Origin: Pelagibacteraceae bacterium AG-349-O05
Lineage (GTDB): Bacteria; Pseudomonadota; Alphaproteobacteria; Pelagibacterales; Pelagibacteraceae
NCBI GenBank assembly: GCA_003281005.1
Contig: QCDE01000012.1
Location: 1 to 35,248, forward strand
Direction: 5' to 3'
Length of the DNA: 35,248 bases
Part shown: positions 1 through 8,162 of the stretch, piece by piece
How the letters are laid out: each line of letters starts with the position of its first letter
How positions within the stretch are numbered: position 1 is the first letter of the stretch
The notes under the pieces: generated by a model
The model's database searches: none
What the model was told of the DNA's origin: nothing
What the model saw: only the letters and a program-made list of their open reading frames with translations
Translations under genes and position numbers: made by a program

Positions 1-509
1 TTCATAATTTCACAAATTACAGCAGAATTATTTTTTTTTGCTAATTTAGATATATCAACCGAAGCTTCGGTGTGACCTGCTCTAACAAGCACTCCACCAT
101 CTTTAGCTATAATTGGAAACACGTGACCAGGTGAAACAATCTCATTTTTATTTACATTTTTTTTTGAGGCAATTTTAATTGTTTTTGCTCTATCTTTAGC
201 AGATATACCTGTTGTTATTCCTTTTTTTGCTTCAATAGAAATTGTAAATGCCGTCTTGTTTCTTGATTGATTTACTGGAGACATCAAAGATAAATTTAAT
301 TTTTTTGCTTGAAGCGAATCAAGTGCCAAACAAATTAAGCCTCGGCCGTATTTTGCCATGAAGTTAATGTTCTTTGCATTTGAGTCTGATGTTGAAATAA
401 CTAAATCTCCTTCATTTTCTCTTTTTTCATCATCTACTAAAATAAACATACCACCTTTTTTGGCTACGCTTATAATTGAATCAATTGACGAAAAATTATT
501 TTTTTCCAT
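1..509 (-). CDS. ribB: 3,4-dihydroxy-2-butanone-4-phosphate synthase (partial, C-terminus off window)
   Basis: The enzyme converts ribulose 5-phosphate to 3,4-dihydroxy-2-butanone 4-phosphate plus formate, the four-carbon branch of riboflavin synthesis. About 169 codons are visible, starting at the ATG complementary to 507-509 and reading off the left edge without a stop. Family signatures are present: DDEKRENEGD near residue 27 (acidic metal/substrate site), GRGLICLAL, the GITTGISAKDRAKTI segment, and GHVFPI followed by RAGHTEASVD. The gene overlaps the end of ribE by 14 bp, so it belongs to the same operon. Whether it is RibB alone or a RibBA fusion with a GTP cyclohydrolase II domain cannot be decided, because the 3' end is missing. 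Confidence 0.93.
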   Translation of the reverse strand, partial: MEKNNFSSIDSIISVAKKGGMFILVDDEKRENEGDLVISTSDSNAKNINFMAKYGRGLICLALDSLQAKKLNLSLMSPVNQSRNKTAFTISIEAKKGITTGISAKDRAKTIKIASKKNVNKNEIVSPGHVFPIIAKDGGVLVRAGHTEASVDISKLAKKNNSAVICEIM

Positions 510-1089
510 TAAAATAATTCCTAACGTATTTAGATAGGATATCTATCTCTATATTAACTAAACTTGATTTTTTTAATGTTGATAAATTCGTTTCTTTATA
601 GGTGTGAGGGATAATCCAAATTTGGAAACCTTTTTTAGTCACTTTTGAAATTGTAAGAGAAATACCGTTTACACAGATTGATGCTTTTTCAATTAAGTGT
701 TTTCTTTCCTTTTTAGGTATATCAAAGTCAAAAAGAAATGATTTATCTATTTTTTTAATACTTATTACCTTACCAACTGTATCAACATGTCCTTGACAAA
801 TATGTCCTGAAATTTTTGTGCCATATTTTAAAGGTAATTCTAAATTTATTTTATCTTTTATTTTTAAAAATTTGAATTTTGAGCGAATTATTGTTTCATT
901 CGAAAGATAAAATTCCATAATTTTGGATTTATATGAAATTAAAGTTAGACAAACACCATCACAGGCAACAGATAAGCCCATGTCTTTATTGGATACTTTA
1001 ACATTACTTTTAACAAAAATGTTAAGACCTTTAGGTCTTTTAATAATTTTAGTAATAGTACCTTGGTTATAAATTATTCCGTTAAACAT
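496..1089 (-). CDS. ribE: Riboflavin synthase, alpha subunit
   Basis: This enzyme dismutates two 6,7-dimethyl-8-ribityllumazine molecules into riboflavin and a pyrimidinedione, the last step of riboflavin synthesis. The 197-residue length is normal for the family. It shows the two tandem lumazine-binding repeats: the first begins MFNGII and contains DGVCLTLI, the second contains GHVDTVGKV and CVNGISLTI. It lies 5 bp downstream of ribD and overlaps ribB by 14 bp, so the three are probably co-transcribed. The symbol follows the alphaproteobacterial ribD-ribE-ribB arrangement; some genomes call the same gene ribC. Nothing is unusual apart from a high lysine and isoleucine content from AT-rich codons. 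Confidence 0.95.
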   Translation of the reverse strand: MFNGIIYNQGTITKIIKRPKGLNIFVKSNVKVSNKDMGLSVACDGVCLTLISYKSKIMEFYLSNETIIRSKFKFLKIKDKINLELPLKYGTKISGHICQGHVDTVGKVISIKKIDKSFLFDFDIPKKERKHLIEKASICVNGISLTISKVTKKGFQIWIIPHTYKETNLSTLKKSSLVNIEIDILSKYVRNYFNGKK

Positions 1090-1094
1090 TTTTT

Positions 1095-2198
1095 CTAACT
1101 ATATAATGTTATTCTATCTTTTCGTAAATTGAGATTTAGATTAATTTTTGTTTTATATTTTTGATTTAATATATTTTTACTGCTAAATTTCAAATATTCA
1201 AAGTTTTTAGAAAGGTTTTTTGGACTTCTATATAAATAAAATTTATTAAAAATTCTATTCTTAATCAGTGAATTTGTTAATTTATCTCCTCCTTCAATTA
1301 GTAAATTCCTACATCCATAATTATATAATTTTTTTAAAATTAACTTAATGTCAAATCTGTTATTTCTGTCAATTTTAGATTTAATTAGATGAATTCCTTT
1401 TCTTTTAAATTTTAAAATTTTTGACTTGTCAGCTTTATTATAAAAAATTAAAGTATTTTTGTTATTAGAGGATTTAATTATATAACTGTTTATTTTAGAA
1501 TTTAACTTGTTATCTAAAACAATTCTTTTTGGAGAAAATTTTTCAAAACCCTTCAAACGACAATTTAATTTTGGATTATCTTTATTTAGTGTTTTGTAAG
1601 TAATCATCAAACTGTCATTTTGATATCTCAACATGTGTGTAAACAGATCTGAATAAGAATTTGTAATCTTTTTCTGGTTCTTACTGTAAATAATATTATT
1701 TTTTGAAATAGCTATTTTGCCAGTAACGAAGGGTAATTTTCTCTTTCTATTAAAAAAATATGGTAAATAGAAGCTTTCAATTTTACTTTTTAATAAACCT
1801 TTTTTTACAATTATTTTTTTTGACTTTAAAATTTTAAAACTTTTATTTCTTACTCTTTTATCTATATCGGTAACAGCATATATAACCTCTGAAATTTTTG
1901 ATTTTATTATCGAATCAGTACATGGTGGTGTTAATCCATGATGACAGCATGGTTCTAAAGTAACATACATTTTTGAGCCTTCTAATTTTTCAAAACTATT
2001 TTTAATCGCATTAAATTCAGCGTGTGGTCTTCCATTAAATGAGGTTTGTCCTATGGAAATAATTTTATCATTTTTGACAATAACACAGCCTACAGAAGGA
2101 TTTGATCCAGTGAGTCCATGACGAGATTTAGCCAGATCTAGGGCTATCTCCATGTAAAATTTATCTTTTAATGTAAATTTATGTTTTTTTGTAGACAT
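1095..2198 (-). CDS. ribD: Bifunctional riboflavin deaminase/reductase
   Basis: RibD deaminates the GTP-derived diaminopyrimidine intermediate and then reduces its ribosyl side chain. The N-terminal deaminase domain carries the zinc motif HAEFNAI and a PCCHHGLTPPC segment (the HAE...PCxxxGxxPxC signature). The C-terminal reductase domain is recognisable mainly from LLIEGGDKLTNSLI near the end. The frame stays open upstream to 2261, but I chose the ATG at 2198 (MSTKKHKF). It gives a 367-residue protein of usual length and limits the overlap with nrdR to 20 bp; the upstream residues are nrdR coding sequence read in another frame. The reductase half is divergent and rich in Lys, Asn and Ile, but intact. 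Confidence 0.93.
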   Translation of the reverse strand: MSTKKHKFTLKDKFYMEIALDLAKSRHGLTGSNPSVGCVIVKNDKIISIGQTSFNGRPHAEFNAIKNSFEKLEGSKMYVTLEPCCHHGLTPPCTDSIIKSKISEVIYAVTDIDKRVRNKSFKILKSKKIIVKKGLLKSKIESFYLPYFFNRKRKLPFVTGKIAISKNNIIYSKNQKKITNSYSDLFTHMLRYQNDSLMITYKTLNKDNPKLNCRLKGFEKFSPKRIVLDNKLNSKINSYIIKSSNNKNTLIFYNKADKSKILKFKRKGIHLIKSKIDRNNRFDIKLILKKLYNYGCRNLLIEGGDKLTNSLIKNRIFNKFYLYRSPKNLSKNFEYLKFSSKNILNQKYKTKINLNLNLRKDRITLYS

Positions 2199-2637
2199 TA
2201 AGTTTGTCCACGAATTGCACGAAATCTTTTTCTTCTCTAAAGTTTCTATAAACTGAAGCAAACCTTACGTAACCAACAGGATCTAAATCCTTTAACCCAT
2301 CCATAACCATTGTGCCAATTGTATTAGTTGATACTTCACCTTGACCAAGTTCCTCTAAAGACCTTGATATATGACTTATAAATTTTTCTATTGTTTCAGT
2401 GTCAATTGGTCTTTTCTTAAGTGCAATATAAATTGATTTAGATAGTTTATCTCGGTCAAAAACTGACTTTCTTCCATTTTTTTTAACAACCATTAATTCA
2501 CGAATTTGAATTCTTTCAAAAGTAGTAAAGCGTTCACCACAAATACAAAGTCTTCTTCTTCTAATAGCTGTTCCATCTTCCGTAGGTCGTGAATCCACTA
2601 CAGATGTATCACCCTTTTTTTCGCACGGACAAATCAT
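2179..2637 (-). CDS. nrdR: Transcriptional repressor NrdR
   Basis: NrdR senses ATP/dATP through an ATP-cone domain and represses ribonucleotide reductase genes at NrdR boxes. The 152-residue length is typical. Residues 1-45 form the zinc-ribbon region with the conserved DSRPTEDGTAIRRRR segment and GERFTTFERIQ; the ATP cone follows from ELMVVKKNGRK. One oddity is clear: the two cysteine pairs read C-P-C (residues 3 and 5) and C-I-C, whereas the family normally has CxxC in both places. I checked the codons on the minus strand and the reading is not a mistranslation. The gene sits 3 bp after glyA and overlaps ribD by 20 bp, a common alphaproteobacterial arrangement. Confidence 0.95.
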   Translation of the reverse strand: MICPCEKKGDTSVVDSRPTEDGTAIRRRRLCICGERFTTFERIQIRELMVVKKNGRKSVFDRDKLSKSIYIALKKRPIDTETIEKFISHISRSLEELGQGEVSTNTIGTMVMDGLKDLDPVGYVRFASVYRNFREEKDFVQFVDKLNVYKKT

Positions 2638-2640
2638 TTA

Positions 2641-3948
2641 CTAAAGGTTCTTATATATAGGAAATGACGAAGTTAAAGCAATAACTTCATTTTTTACTTC
2701 TTTTTCTATTTTACTGTTATCAGAAGGATTTTCTGACAATCCTTTAAGAGTTTTTGTAATTAATTCACCCACAGTTTTAAATTCACTTAATCCAAAACCA
2801 CGTGTTGTAGCTGCTTGTGTGCCTAATCTAATACCTGAGGTAATCATGGGTTTTTCCGTATCAAATGGAATGCCATTTTTATTACAAGTAATATTTGCTC
2901 TAGATAAACTTTCAGCTGCAAGATTGCCTTTTACATTATAAGGCCTTAAATCTACCAACATTAAATGAGTATCAGTTCCATCCGAATAAATTTTAAACCC
3001 ATTATTTTTTAAAGTTTCCGCTAGCATCTTGGCATTTGCTAGAACAGATTTAATATAATTTTGAAATTCTGGTTGTAGCGCTTCAAGAAAGCCAGCTGCT
3101 TTAGCAGCAATGATATGCATCAGAGGTCCTCCCTGATAACCAGGAAAAACAGCTGTATTAAATTTTTTAGCAAGATCTTCGTGATTAGTTAAAATTATAC
3201 CACCTCTTGCACTTCTAAAAACTTTGTGCGTCGTTGATGTAACAACATGTGCATAGTCACAAGGATTAGGATAACCTTTACCTGCAACTAAACCAGAGAA
3301 GTGTGCCATATCAACCATTAAATATGCACCTACTTTATCTGCTATTTCTCTAAATCTCTTGAAGTCAATTACTCTAGAATAGGCGCTTCCACCTGCTATT
3401 ATAAGTTTAGGCTTATGTTCTAAAGCAAGTTTTTCAACATTATCATAGTCAATCAGTTCTGACTCTTTATCAACATCATATCCTATTGCGTTAAACCATT
3501 TACCAGACATTGAAATTTTTAATCCATGAGTAATATGACCACCTGAATTTAAACTCATGCCCATAAATGTATCACCTGGGCTTAACAAAGCTAAAAATAC
3601 TGCTCCATTAGCTTGTGCACCTGAATGTGGTTGTGCGTTTGCAAATTTACAATTAAATAATTTTTTTAATCTTTCAATTGCTAGGTTTTCTGCAACATCA
3701 ACATGCTCACAACCATTGTAATATCTTTTACCAGGATAACCCTCTGCATATTTATTTGTTAAAACTGAACCTTGTGCTTCTAATACCGCTTGAGAAACTA
3801 TATTTTCAGAAGCGATTAGTTCTATATGCTGTTGTTGTCTGATTAATTCATCTTTAATAGCTTTATAAAGCTCTGGATCCTTTACTGACAAACTATCTTC
3901 AAAGAAGCTTTTATAACTATCGTTTAAATAATTTTTTTCACTAGACAT
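2641..3948 (-). CDS. glyA: Serine hydroxymethyltransferase
   Basis: This cytosolic PLP enzyme interconverts serine plus tetrahydrofolate with glycine plus 5,10-methylene-THF. The 435-residue length fits the family. The PLP-binding lysine is Lys242 in the TTHK motif ([13 protein letters not shown]); IASENIVS near residue 45, [13 protein letters not shown] and the [12 protein letters not shown] segment are also conserved. It lies 2 bp downstream of rpiB and 3 bp upstream of nrdR, inside an operon that probably starts at 5016. It links metabolically with the sarcosine oxidase genes in this window, because sarcosine demethylation yields glycine and folate-bound one-carbon units. No separate promoter or riboswitch is visible, as there is no leader space. 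Confidence 0.97.
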   Translation of the reverse strand: MSSEKNYLNDSYKSFFEDSLSVKDPELYKAIKDELIRQQQHIELIASENIVSQAVLEAQGSVLTNKYAEGYPGKRYYNGCEHVDVAENLAIERLKKLFNCKFANAQPHSGAQANGAVFLALLSPGDTFMGMSLNSGGHITHGLKISMSGKWFNAIGYDVDKESELIDYDNVEKLALEHKPKLIIAGGSAYSRVIDFKRFREIADKVGAYLMVDMAHFSGLVAGKGYPNPCDYAHVVTSTTHKVFRSARGGIILTNHEDLAKKFNTAVFPGYQGGPLMHIIAAKAAGFLEALQPEFQNYIKSVLANAKMLAETLKNNGFKIYSDGTDTHLMLVDLRPYNVKGNLAAESLSRANITCNKNGIPFDTEKPMITSGIRLGTQAATTRGFGLSEFKTVGELITKTLKGLSENPSDNSKIEKEVKNEVIALTSSFPIYKNL

Positions 3949-3950
3949 AA

Positions 3951-4376
3951 TTATATTTTTTTAACTCTTTTTAAGTGTCTCCCACCATCAAATTTAGTAT
4001 TTAAAAAAACACCAACAAACTTTAAAGCATTTTTTTTGGATATCAATCTTGAACCTAATGTAATGATGTTTGCATCATTATGCAATCTGGATAATTTTGT
4101 TGATTTTAGATTAAAACATTGCGCTGCACGTACATTTTTATGCTTATTTGCCGCAATGTTCATACCAGTACCAGATCCACATAATAGAATGCCAACATTA
4201 TTCTTGCTTAACTTAACTCTTCTAGCAACTTTATGTGCATAATCTGGATAATCAACGCTGCTATCATCTTTAGGACCAAGATCCTCAAATTTTATCTTTT
4301 TATTCCTCAGATAATCTTTGATTGTTTCTTTTAATTTAAATCCAGCGTGATCTGATGAAATAAATATTTTTTTCAA
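3951..4376 (-). CDS. rpiB: Ribose-5-phosphate isomerase B
   Basis: RpiB interconverts ribose 5-phosphate and ribulose 5-phosphate in the pentose phosphate pathway. Its product ribulose 5-phosphate is the substrate of RibB, encoded in the same operon. The protein has 141 residues and shows the N-terminal SSDHAGF motif and the [13 protein letters not shown] segment with the catalytic cysteine and phosphate loop. The LacA/RpiB family is unambiguous, and the neighbourhood (glyA, nrdR, riboflavin genes) favours RpiB over the galactose-6-phosphate isomerase branch. The gene starts 1 bp after the upstream hydroxylase gene and ends 2 bp before glyA, so translation is probably coupled. Confidence 0.95.
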   Translation of the reverse strand: MKKIFISSDHAGFKLKETIKDYLRNKKIKFEDLGPKDDSSVDYPDYAHKVARRVKLSKNNVGILLCGSGTGMNIAANKHKNVRAAQCFNLKSTKLSRLHNDANIITLGSRLISKKNALKFVGVFLNTKFDGGRHLKRVKKI

Positions 4377-4377
4377 A

Positions 4378-5016
4378 TTAATTAAATTTGTAATCTAAAA
4401 CACAAGCAACCAAGTGTATTCTATTTTCTTCTCCACCATTAAATGCATTGTGATATTTGGTGTTATTTGTAATCCATACAGAACCATCAGCAGGCAAATG
4501 TTTTGCAACGTTATCAATAACCATGATGCAGCCAGGATTAGTAATTAAAGGTATGTGTAATCTCGGCTCAGGATCTCTATGCCAGCTTAAAGTTGATCTT
4601 GGCTCCTTTAAAAGAATTCTTACTCTACCAAGTTTATATCTAGATGAAAGAGTGTCATATACTTCTTTGAAATAAGTATTTTCATAATCTTTTATAAATT
4701 CTGAATATAATGACTCATCAAGTGTCTCATCTCTAACAACTTCTTTTCCCGATTTATCAGGTTTTGTCCAATATACTCCTCTAGCCTTGTTACCTTTAAT
4801 TGAGTCTGGGTCACCAGGTATTTGAGTTAATGATATCGCTCCAAAGTGAGTTACACCAGCATCTTCAAATTTTTTAATTTTAACTATTTGTTGATAAGCC
4901 TCTTGTAATCTTTCTATATCAAATTTGATTTCTTGCTTTTGGAAATCACTAAAGTCTAAAACTCTATCTTCCTTTTTGACATTTAAGTCTATTACTTTTG
5001 AATTTTCTATCGTCAT
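4378..5016 (-). CDS. Aspartyl/asparaginyl beta-hydroxylase-like 2OG-Fe(II) oxygenase
   Basis: This 212-residue protein matches the aspartyl/asparaginyl beta-hydroxylase family of Fe(II)/2-oxoglutarate dioxygenases (the PF05118 type). The HxD...H iron triad is visible as His146 and Asp148 in LSWHRDPEPRLHIPL and His189 in KYHNAFNGG; Arg199 in ENRIHLV is placed to bind the 2-oxoglutarate carboxylate. The N-terminal 130 residues do not resemble a domain I can name. There is no signal peptide or membrane segment, so it should be cytosolic. The substrate is unknown: family members modify protein side chains or free amino acids. It is the first gene of the rpiB-glyA-nrdR-rib operon, and a promoter-like sequence lies just upstream. 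Confidence 0.82.
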   Translation of the reverse strand: MTIENSKVIDLNVKKEDRVLDFSDFQKQEIKFDIERLQEAYQQIVKIKKFEDAGVTHFGAISLTQIPGDPDSIKGNKARGVYWTKPDKSGKEVVRDETLDESLYSEFIKDYENTYFKEVYDTLSSRYKLGRVRILLKEPRSTLSWHRDPEPRLHIPLITNPGCIMVIDNVAKHLPADGSVWITNNTKYHNAFNGGEENRIHLVACVLDYKFN

Positions 5017-5041
5017 CTTGATTGCTTTCTACCCTTTTTTT

Positions 5042-5070
5042 TGTATATGTGTATATTACATTTGTCGCAA
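5042..5070 (-). promoter_or_regulatory. Sigma70-like promoter for the hydroxylase-rpiB-glyA-nrdR-rib operon
   Basis: On the minus strand a -35-like TTGCGA (5070 to 5065) is followed by a 17-bp spacer and a -10-like TATACA (5047 to 5042). Transcription would start about 7 bp further on, giving a leader of roughly 20 nt before the ATG at 5016. This is the best match in the 73-bp gap (5017-5089) between the divergent hydroxylase and hemB genes. A plus-strand promoter for hemB must lie in the same gap; TATATT at 5052-5057 could be its -10, but no good -35 accompanies it. Pattern match only. Confidence 0.45.
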
Positions 5071-5089
5071 TTTAAAAGTAAATTAAAAC

Positions 5090-6079
5090 ATGATTATTGG
5101 TAAATATCCCAATCTTAGACTTAGAAGAACTAGAAAAGACTCTTGGTCAAGAAGACTGATTCAAGAAAATACTTTAAGTCCAAATGACTTTATATTACCT
5201 ATTTTTTTAATAGAAGGATCTAATAAACGGCAACCAATTTCATCTATGCCGGGTGTATACAGGTATACTATTAATAGATTGAGCCAAATAGTAGACAAAG
5301 CAATAAAAAAGAAGATACCAATGGTTGCACTTTTTCCAAAAACCCAAAATATACATAAAAATGAATTGGGTACAGAATCACTTAACGAAAAAAATTTAGT
5401 TTGTAGAGCAATTAAAGAAATTAAAAAAAGATACAAAAATCAAATAGGTATTATGTGTGACGTAGCATTAGATCCCTACACATCACATGGTCATGACGGT
5501 TTAATCAAATCTAACACAATACTTAATGATGAGACTATAGAGGTGCTTATTAATCAATCATTACTTCAGGCAGAGATGGGTTGTGATGTCATTGCCCCAT
5601 CAGATATGATGGATGGTAGAATTGGGAAAATAAGAAAAGCTTTAGATAAAAATAAATTTCAAAACGTTCAAATATTATCGTATGCAGCAAAATATGCCTC
5701 AAGCTTCTATGGACCTTTTAGAGATGCAGTCGGTTCAAAACGTTCGTTAAAAGGAGACAAAAAAACTTATCAGATGGATTATAGAAATTCTGATGAAGCT
5801 TTAAGAGAAGTTGCATTAGATATTAAAGAAGGTGCTGATATGGTAATGGTCAAACCAGGTATGCCCTACTTAGACATAATAAAATCAATAAAAGAAAAAT
5901 TTAAATTACCTGTATTTGCCTATCAAGTTTCAGGAGAATACAGTTTAATTGAAACCGCTATAAAGAAAAAATTAATTAATAAAGAAGCTATATATGAAAG
6001 CTTAGTTGCTTTTAAAAGAGCTGGTGCCAACGCTATAGTAAGTTATTATGCTGATAGAATTGATAAAATAATAAAATAA
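5090..6079 (+). CDS. hemB: Delta-aminolevulinic acid dehydratase (porphobilinogen synthase)
   Basis: HemB condenses two 5-aminolevulinate molecules to porphobilinogen in heme synthesis. The 329-residue length is normal. The two Schiff-base lysines are Lys201 in YAAKYASSFYGPFRDA and Lys255 in MVKPGMPYLDI. The metal site reads DVALDPYTSHGHDG (residues 124-137): the three cysteines of zinc-dependent enzymes are replaced by Ala126, Asp128 and Asp136, which is the pattern of the magnesium-type enzymes known from Pseudomonas and alphaproteobacteria. The gene is transcribed alone, divergent from the hydroxylase operon, and its stop codon directly abuts that of recO on the other strand. Confidence 0.97.
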   Translation: MIIGKYPNLRLRRTRKDSWSRRLIQENTLSPNDFILPIFLIEGSNKRQPISSMPGVYRYTINRLSQIVDKAIKKKIPMVALFPKTQNIHKNELGTESLNEKNLVCRAIKEIKKRYKNQIGIMCDVALDPYTSHGHDGLIKSNTILNDETIEVLINQSLLQAEMGCDVIAPSDMMDGRIGKIRKALDKNKFQNVQILSYAAKYASSFYGPFRDAVGSKRSLKGDKKTYQMDYRNSDEALREVALDIKEGADMVMVKPGMPYLDIIKSIKEKFKLPVFAYQVSGEYSLIETAIKKKLINKEAIYESLVAFKRAGANAIVSYYADRIDKIIK

Positions 6080-6760
6080 TCATTTTAAAGTATTTAAGAA
6101 TAGCTGCCTGCTATTTGGATAATTTAAATTATTTGGTCTTAATATAGTTTTATCCAAATAATCACCAACTAATCTCAAACCGTTCAATAACGTACCTAGA
6201 TCATTAACTTCTATATCTTTTTCAATCAAAAAATTAGGTACATATTTTTTTTCATTTAAAGAACTAGCGTAATATACGGTTTTGTTACCTTCTAAATCTT
6301 TTTCAACTAAGCTTTCGAGCGCTAAGTCATATCCTAATATTTTAAGTAACTCCAATTCCCAAAATATATATTTTTTTATCCAATCATTTTCTTTTAAAAT
6401 TAAAAATAAATTTTGAATTATAAAATAAACTTTATCATTAGATTGAGACTCTGCTGTTAATATTTTAATTAGATTCATAGCAGATGTAATACAAGACAAC
6501 TTTTGTTTGTGATCAAAATAAAATGGGGTATAGGCATTTAAAATTTCAATTTTAAAATAACCTATTCTATTTTCATTTTTAGAATTATAATTAACATGTA
6601 GTTTATTGCCAACTTGAAGGTAATTTTTTATTTTTTTTGAAGTACCACCAAATATAATTCCGGATATCTTTCCTTTATCTTTTGTAAATAATTCAGCGAT
6701 TAATGAGTTTTCATTATATCTAGTTTTGCTTATTAAAAATCCTTCGTCTGACCAATTCAT
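6080..6760 (-). CDS. recO: DNA repair protein RecO
   Basis: RecO is a recombination mediator that, with RecR, loads RecA onto SSB-coated single-stranded DNA and anneals strands. The 226 residues match the family length. The N-terminal OB-fold segment is recognisable (DEGFLISKTRYNENSLIAEL followed by FTKDKGKISGIIFGG); the C-terminal helical part is divergent. It is the last gene of the dapA-to-recO operon and overlaps rnc by 4 bp. In many alphaproteobacteria era lies between rnc and recO, but here it does not. The stop codon touches that of hemB on the opposite strand, leaving no space for a terminator between them. Confidence 0.9.
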   Translation of the reverse strand: MNWSDEGFLISKTRYNENSLIAELFTKDKGKISGIIFGGTSKKIKNYLQVGNKLHVNYNSKNENRIGYFKIEILNAYTPFYFDHKQKLSCITSAMNLIKILTAESQSNDKVYFIIQNLFLILKENDWIKKYIFWELELLKILGYDLALESLVEKDLEGNKTVYYASSLNEKKYVPNFLIEKDIEVNDLGTLLNGLRLVGDYLDKTILRPNNLNYPNSRQLFLNTLK

Positions 6761-7425
6761 TTTTTATTTGTATTTTTCAAACATTCTATAGCAGCATTTT
6801 GTTCAGCTTCTTTTTTTGACTTACCAGTAGCTATAAAATATTTTGTATTGGGTAATTTTACTCCTACTTTAAATATAGGTTTATGTCTTGGACCTGTATT
6901 TGAAATTAATTTATACGTAGGTAATTTTTTAAATTTTTTCAAAGTTAGTTCCTGTAACTTTGTTTTTGCATCTATTTCTGTTACTACACTTTTTTCAATA
7001 TGATCTTGCCACAAATTTAAAATTGTTTTTTCAACAATAGCAAAACCTTTATCAAGATATATGGCACCAATTAATGCTTCACAGCTATCAGATATAATTT
7101 TGTCCTCAATTTTTATTTTTTTATTGTTGGGATTAAATGTTTTAACGTAACTAGATAAATTGATTTTTTTTGCTATATCCAAACAAGTTTTTTTATTAAC
7201 TAGGGATGCAAATTTTTTATCAAGAATACCCTCTTTTTCCTCAGGATAAATTTCTAAAAGCTTTTTTGCTATCACCAAGCCAAGAACTCTATCACCCAGA
7301 AATTCTATCTTTTCATTATTTTCATTTGGATTAAAGCTTTTATGTGTGAGAGCTTGAATAAGTAGATCTTTATTTTTAAATTTTAAATCAATTTTTTTTT
7401 CTAAACTGTGATAATTAATTTTCAT
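6757..7425 (-). CDS. rnc: Ribonuclease III
   Basis: RNase III cuts double-stranded RNA and matures rRNA precursors. The 222-residue protein has an N-terminal endonuclease domain with the signature NEKIEFLGDRVLG (Glu38 to Gly49; catalytic Asp45) and SDSCEALIGAIYLD (Asp113 and Glu116), followed by a C-terminal double-stranded-RNA-binding domain from about residue 150, ending with KKEAEQNAAIECL. It overlaps lepB by 1 bp and recO by 4 bp, so the three are translationally coupled. All catalytic acidic residues are present. Confidence 0.96.
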   Translation of the reverse strand: MKINYHSLEKKIDLKFKNKDLLIQALTHKSFNPNENNEKIEFLGDRVLGLVIAKKLLEIYPEEKEGILDKKFASLVNKKTCLDIAKKINLSSYVKTFNPNNKKIKIEDKIISDSCEALIGAIYLDKGFAIVEKTILNLWQDHIEKSVVTEIDAKTKLQELTLKKFKKLPTYKLISNTGPRHKPIFKVGVKLPNTKYFIATGKSKKEAEQNAAIECLKNTNKK

Positions 7426-8162
7426 TAATTAATTTTATTAAATGTTCTATTAAATCTTATTGACTTATGCCATTTCCAAAATTCTATAAAACTTCCAATT
7501 TTTTTATCAGAAGAAAAAAATATAAATTGAGCTTTTCCTACTAAATTATCTTTATGCACGTACCCTACACTTGTTAAATACCTGCTGTCTTTAGAACAAT
7601 CCCTGTTGTCTCCTAAAAAGAAATAATTATCTTTAGGTACAGTAAATACATCGGAATTTTGATAGGTATAATCTTTTAGATAAACAGTATGAAACTTTTT
7701 TCCATTTGAAAGCTTTTCCTCAAACCTATACACATCAATACTTTTGTCTCCACAAAAAATAGTAGTTTTGTTATTAATTTTAGATTTAAGAATTTCAGAA
7801 TTATTTAAATATAAATTAGAGTCTATAAACTGAATTTTATCACCAGGTAAACCAATTAATCTTTTAATGTAGTCTGTTCTATTATCTGCGGGAGTTTTAA
7901 ACACAATCACATCGCCCCTTTCAGGAGCACTAAACATAATTCTTTTGTTTAATATTGGAGGGCTAAAAGGAAATGAATGCTTACTATAACCATAGGTATA
8001 TTTTGTTACAAATAATCTATCACCTACCAATAAAGTAGGTTCCATGGATGAGGATGGAATATAAAATGGCTGTACTAAAAGCGATCTAATTATAACTGCA
8101 ATTATTAATGCATAAATTAAGGTTTTTATATTTTCTGAAAAAAAATTTTTATCTAATTTCAT
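7425..8162 (-). CDS. lepB: Signal peptidase I
   Basis: LepB removes signal peptides from exported proteins at the outer face of the inner membrane. An N-terminal membrane segment spans about residues 13-30. The catalytic serine is Ser39 in PSSSMEPTLLVGD and the general-base lysine is Lys100 in DYIKRLIGLPGDKI. The C-terminal box with FFLGDNRDCSKDSRY is also present. The 245-residue length fits the short alphaproteobacterial form. It overlaps acpS by 4 bp and rnc by 1 bp. Likely clients encoded in this window are the lytic transglycosylase and the SNase-type nuclease, which both start with signal-like sequences. Confidence 0.96.
   Translation of the reverse strand: MKLDKNFFSENIKTLIYALIIAVIIRSLLVQPFYIPSSSMEPTLLVGDRLFVTKYTYGYSKHSFPFSPPILNKRIMFSAPERGDVIVFKTPADNRTDYIKRLIGLPGDKIQFIDSNLYLNNSEILKSKINNKTTIFCGDKSIDVYRFEEKLSNGKKFHTVYLKDYTYQNSDVFTVPKDNYFFLGDNRDCSKDSRYLTSVGYVHKDNLVGKAQFIFFSSDKKIGSFIEFWKWHKSIRFNRTFNKIN

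Noticed and set aside
2199-2261. Upstream extension of ribD within nrdR
   Set aside because: The residues are nrdR coding sequence in another frame; the ATG at 2198 gives the normal RibD length.
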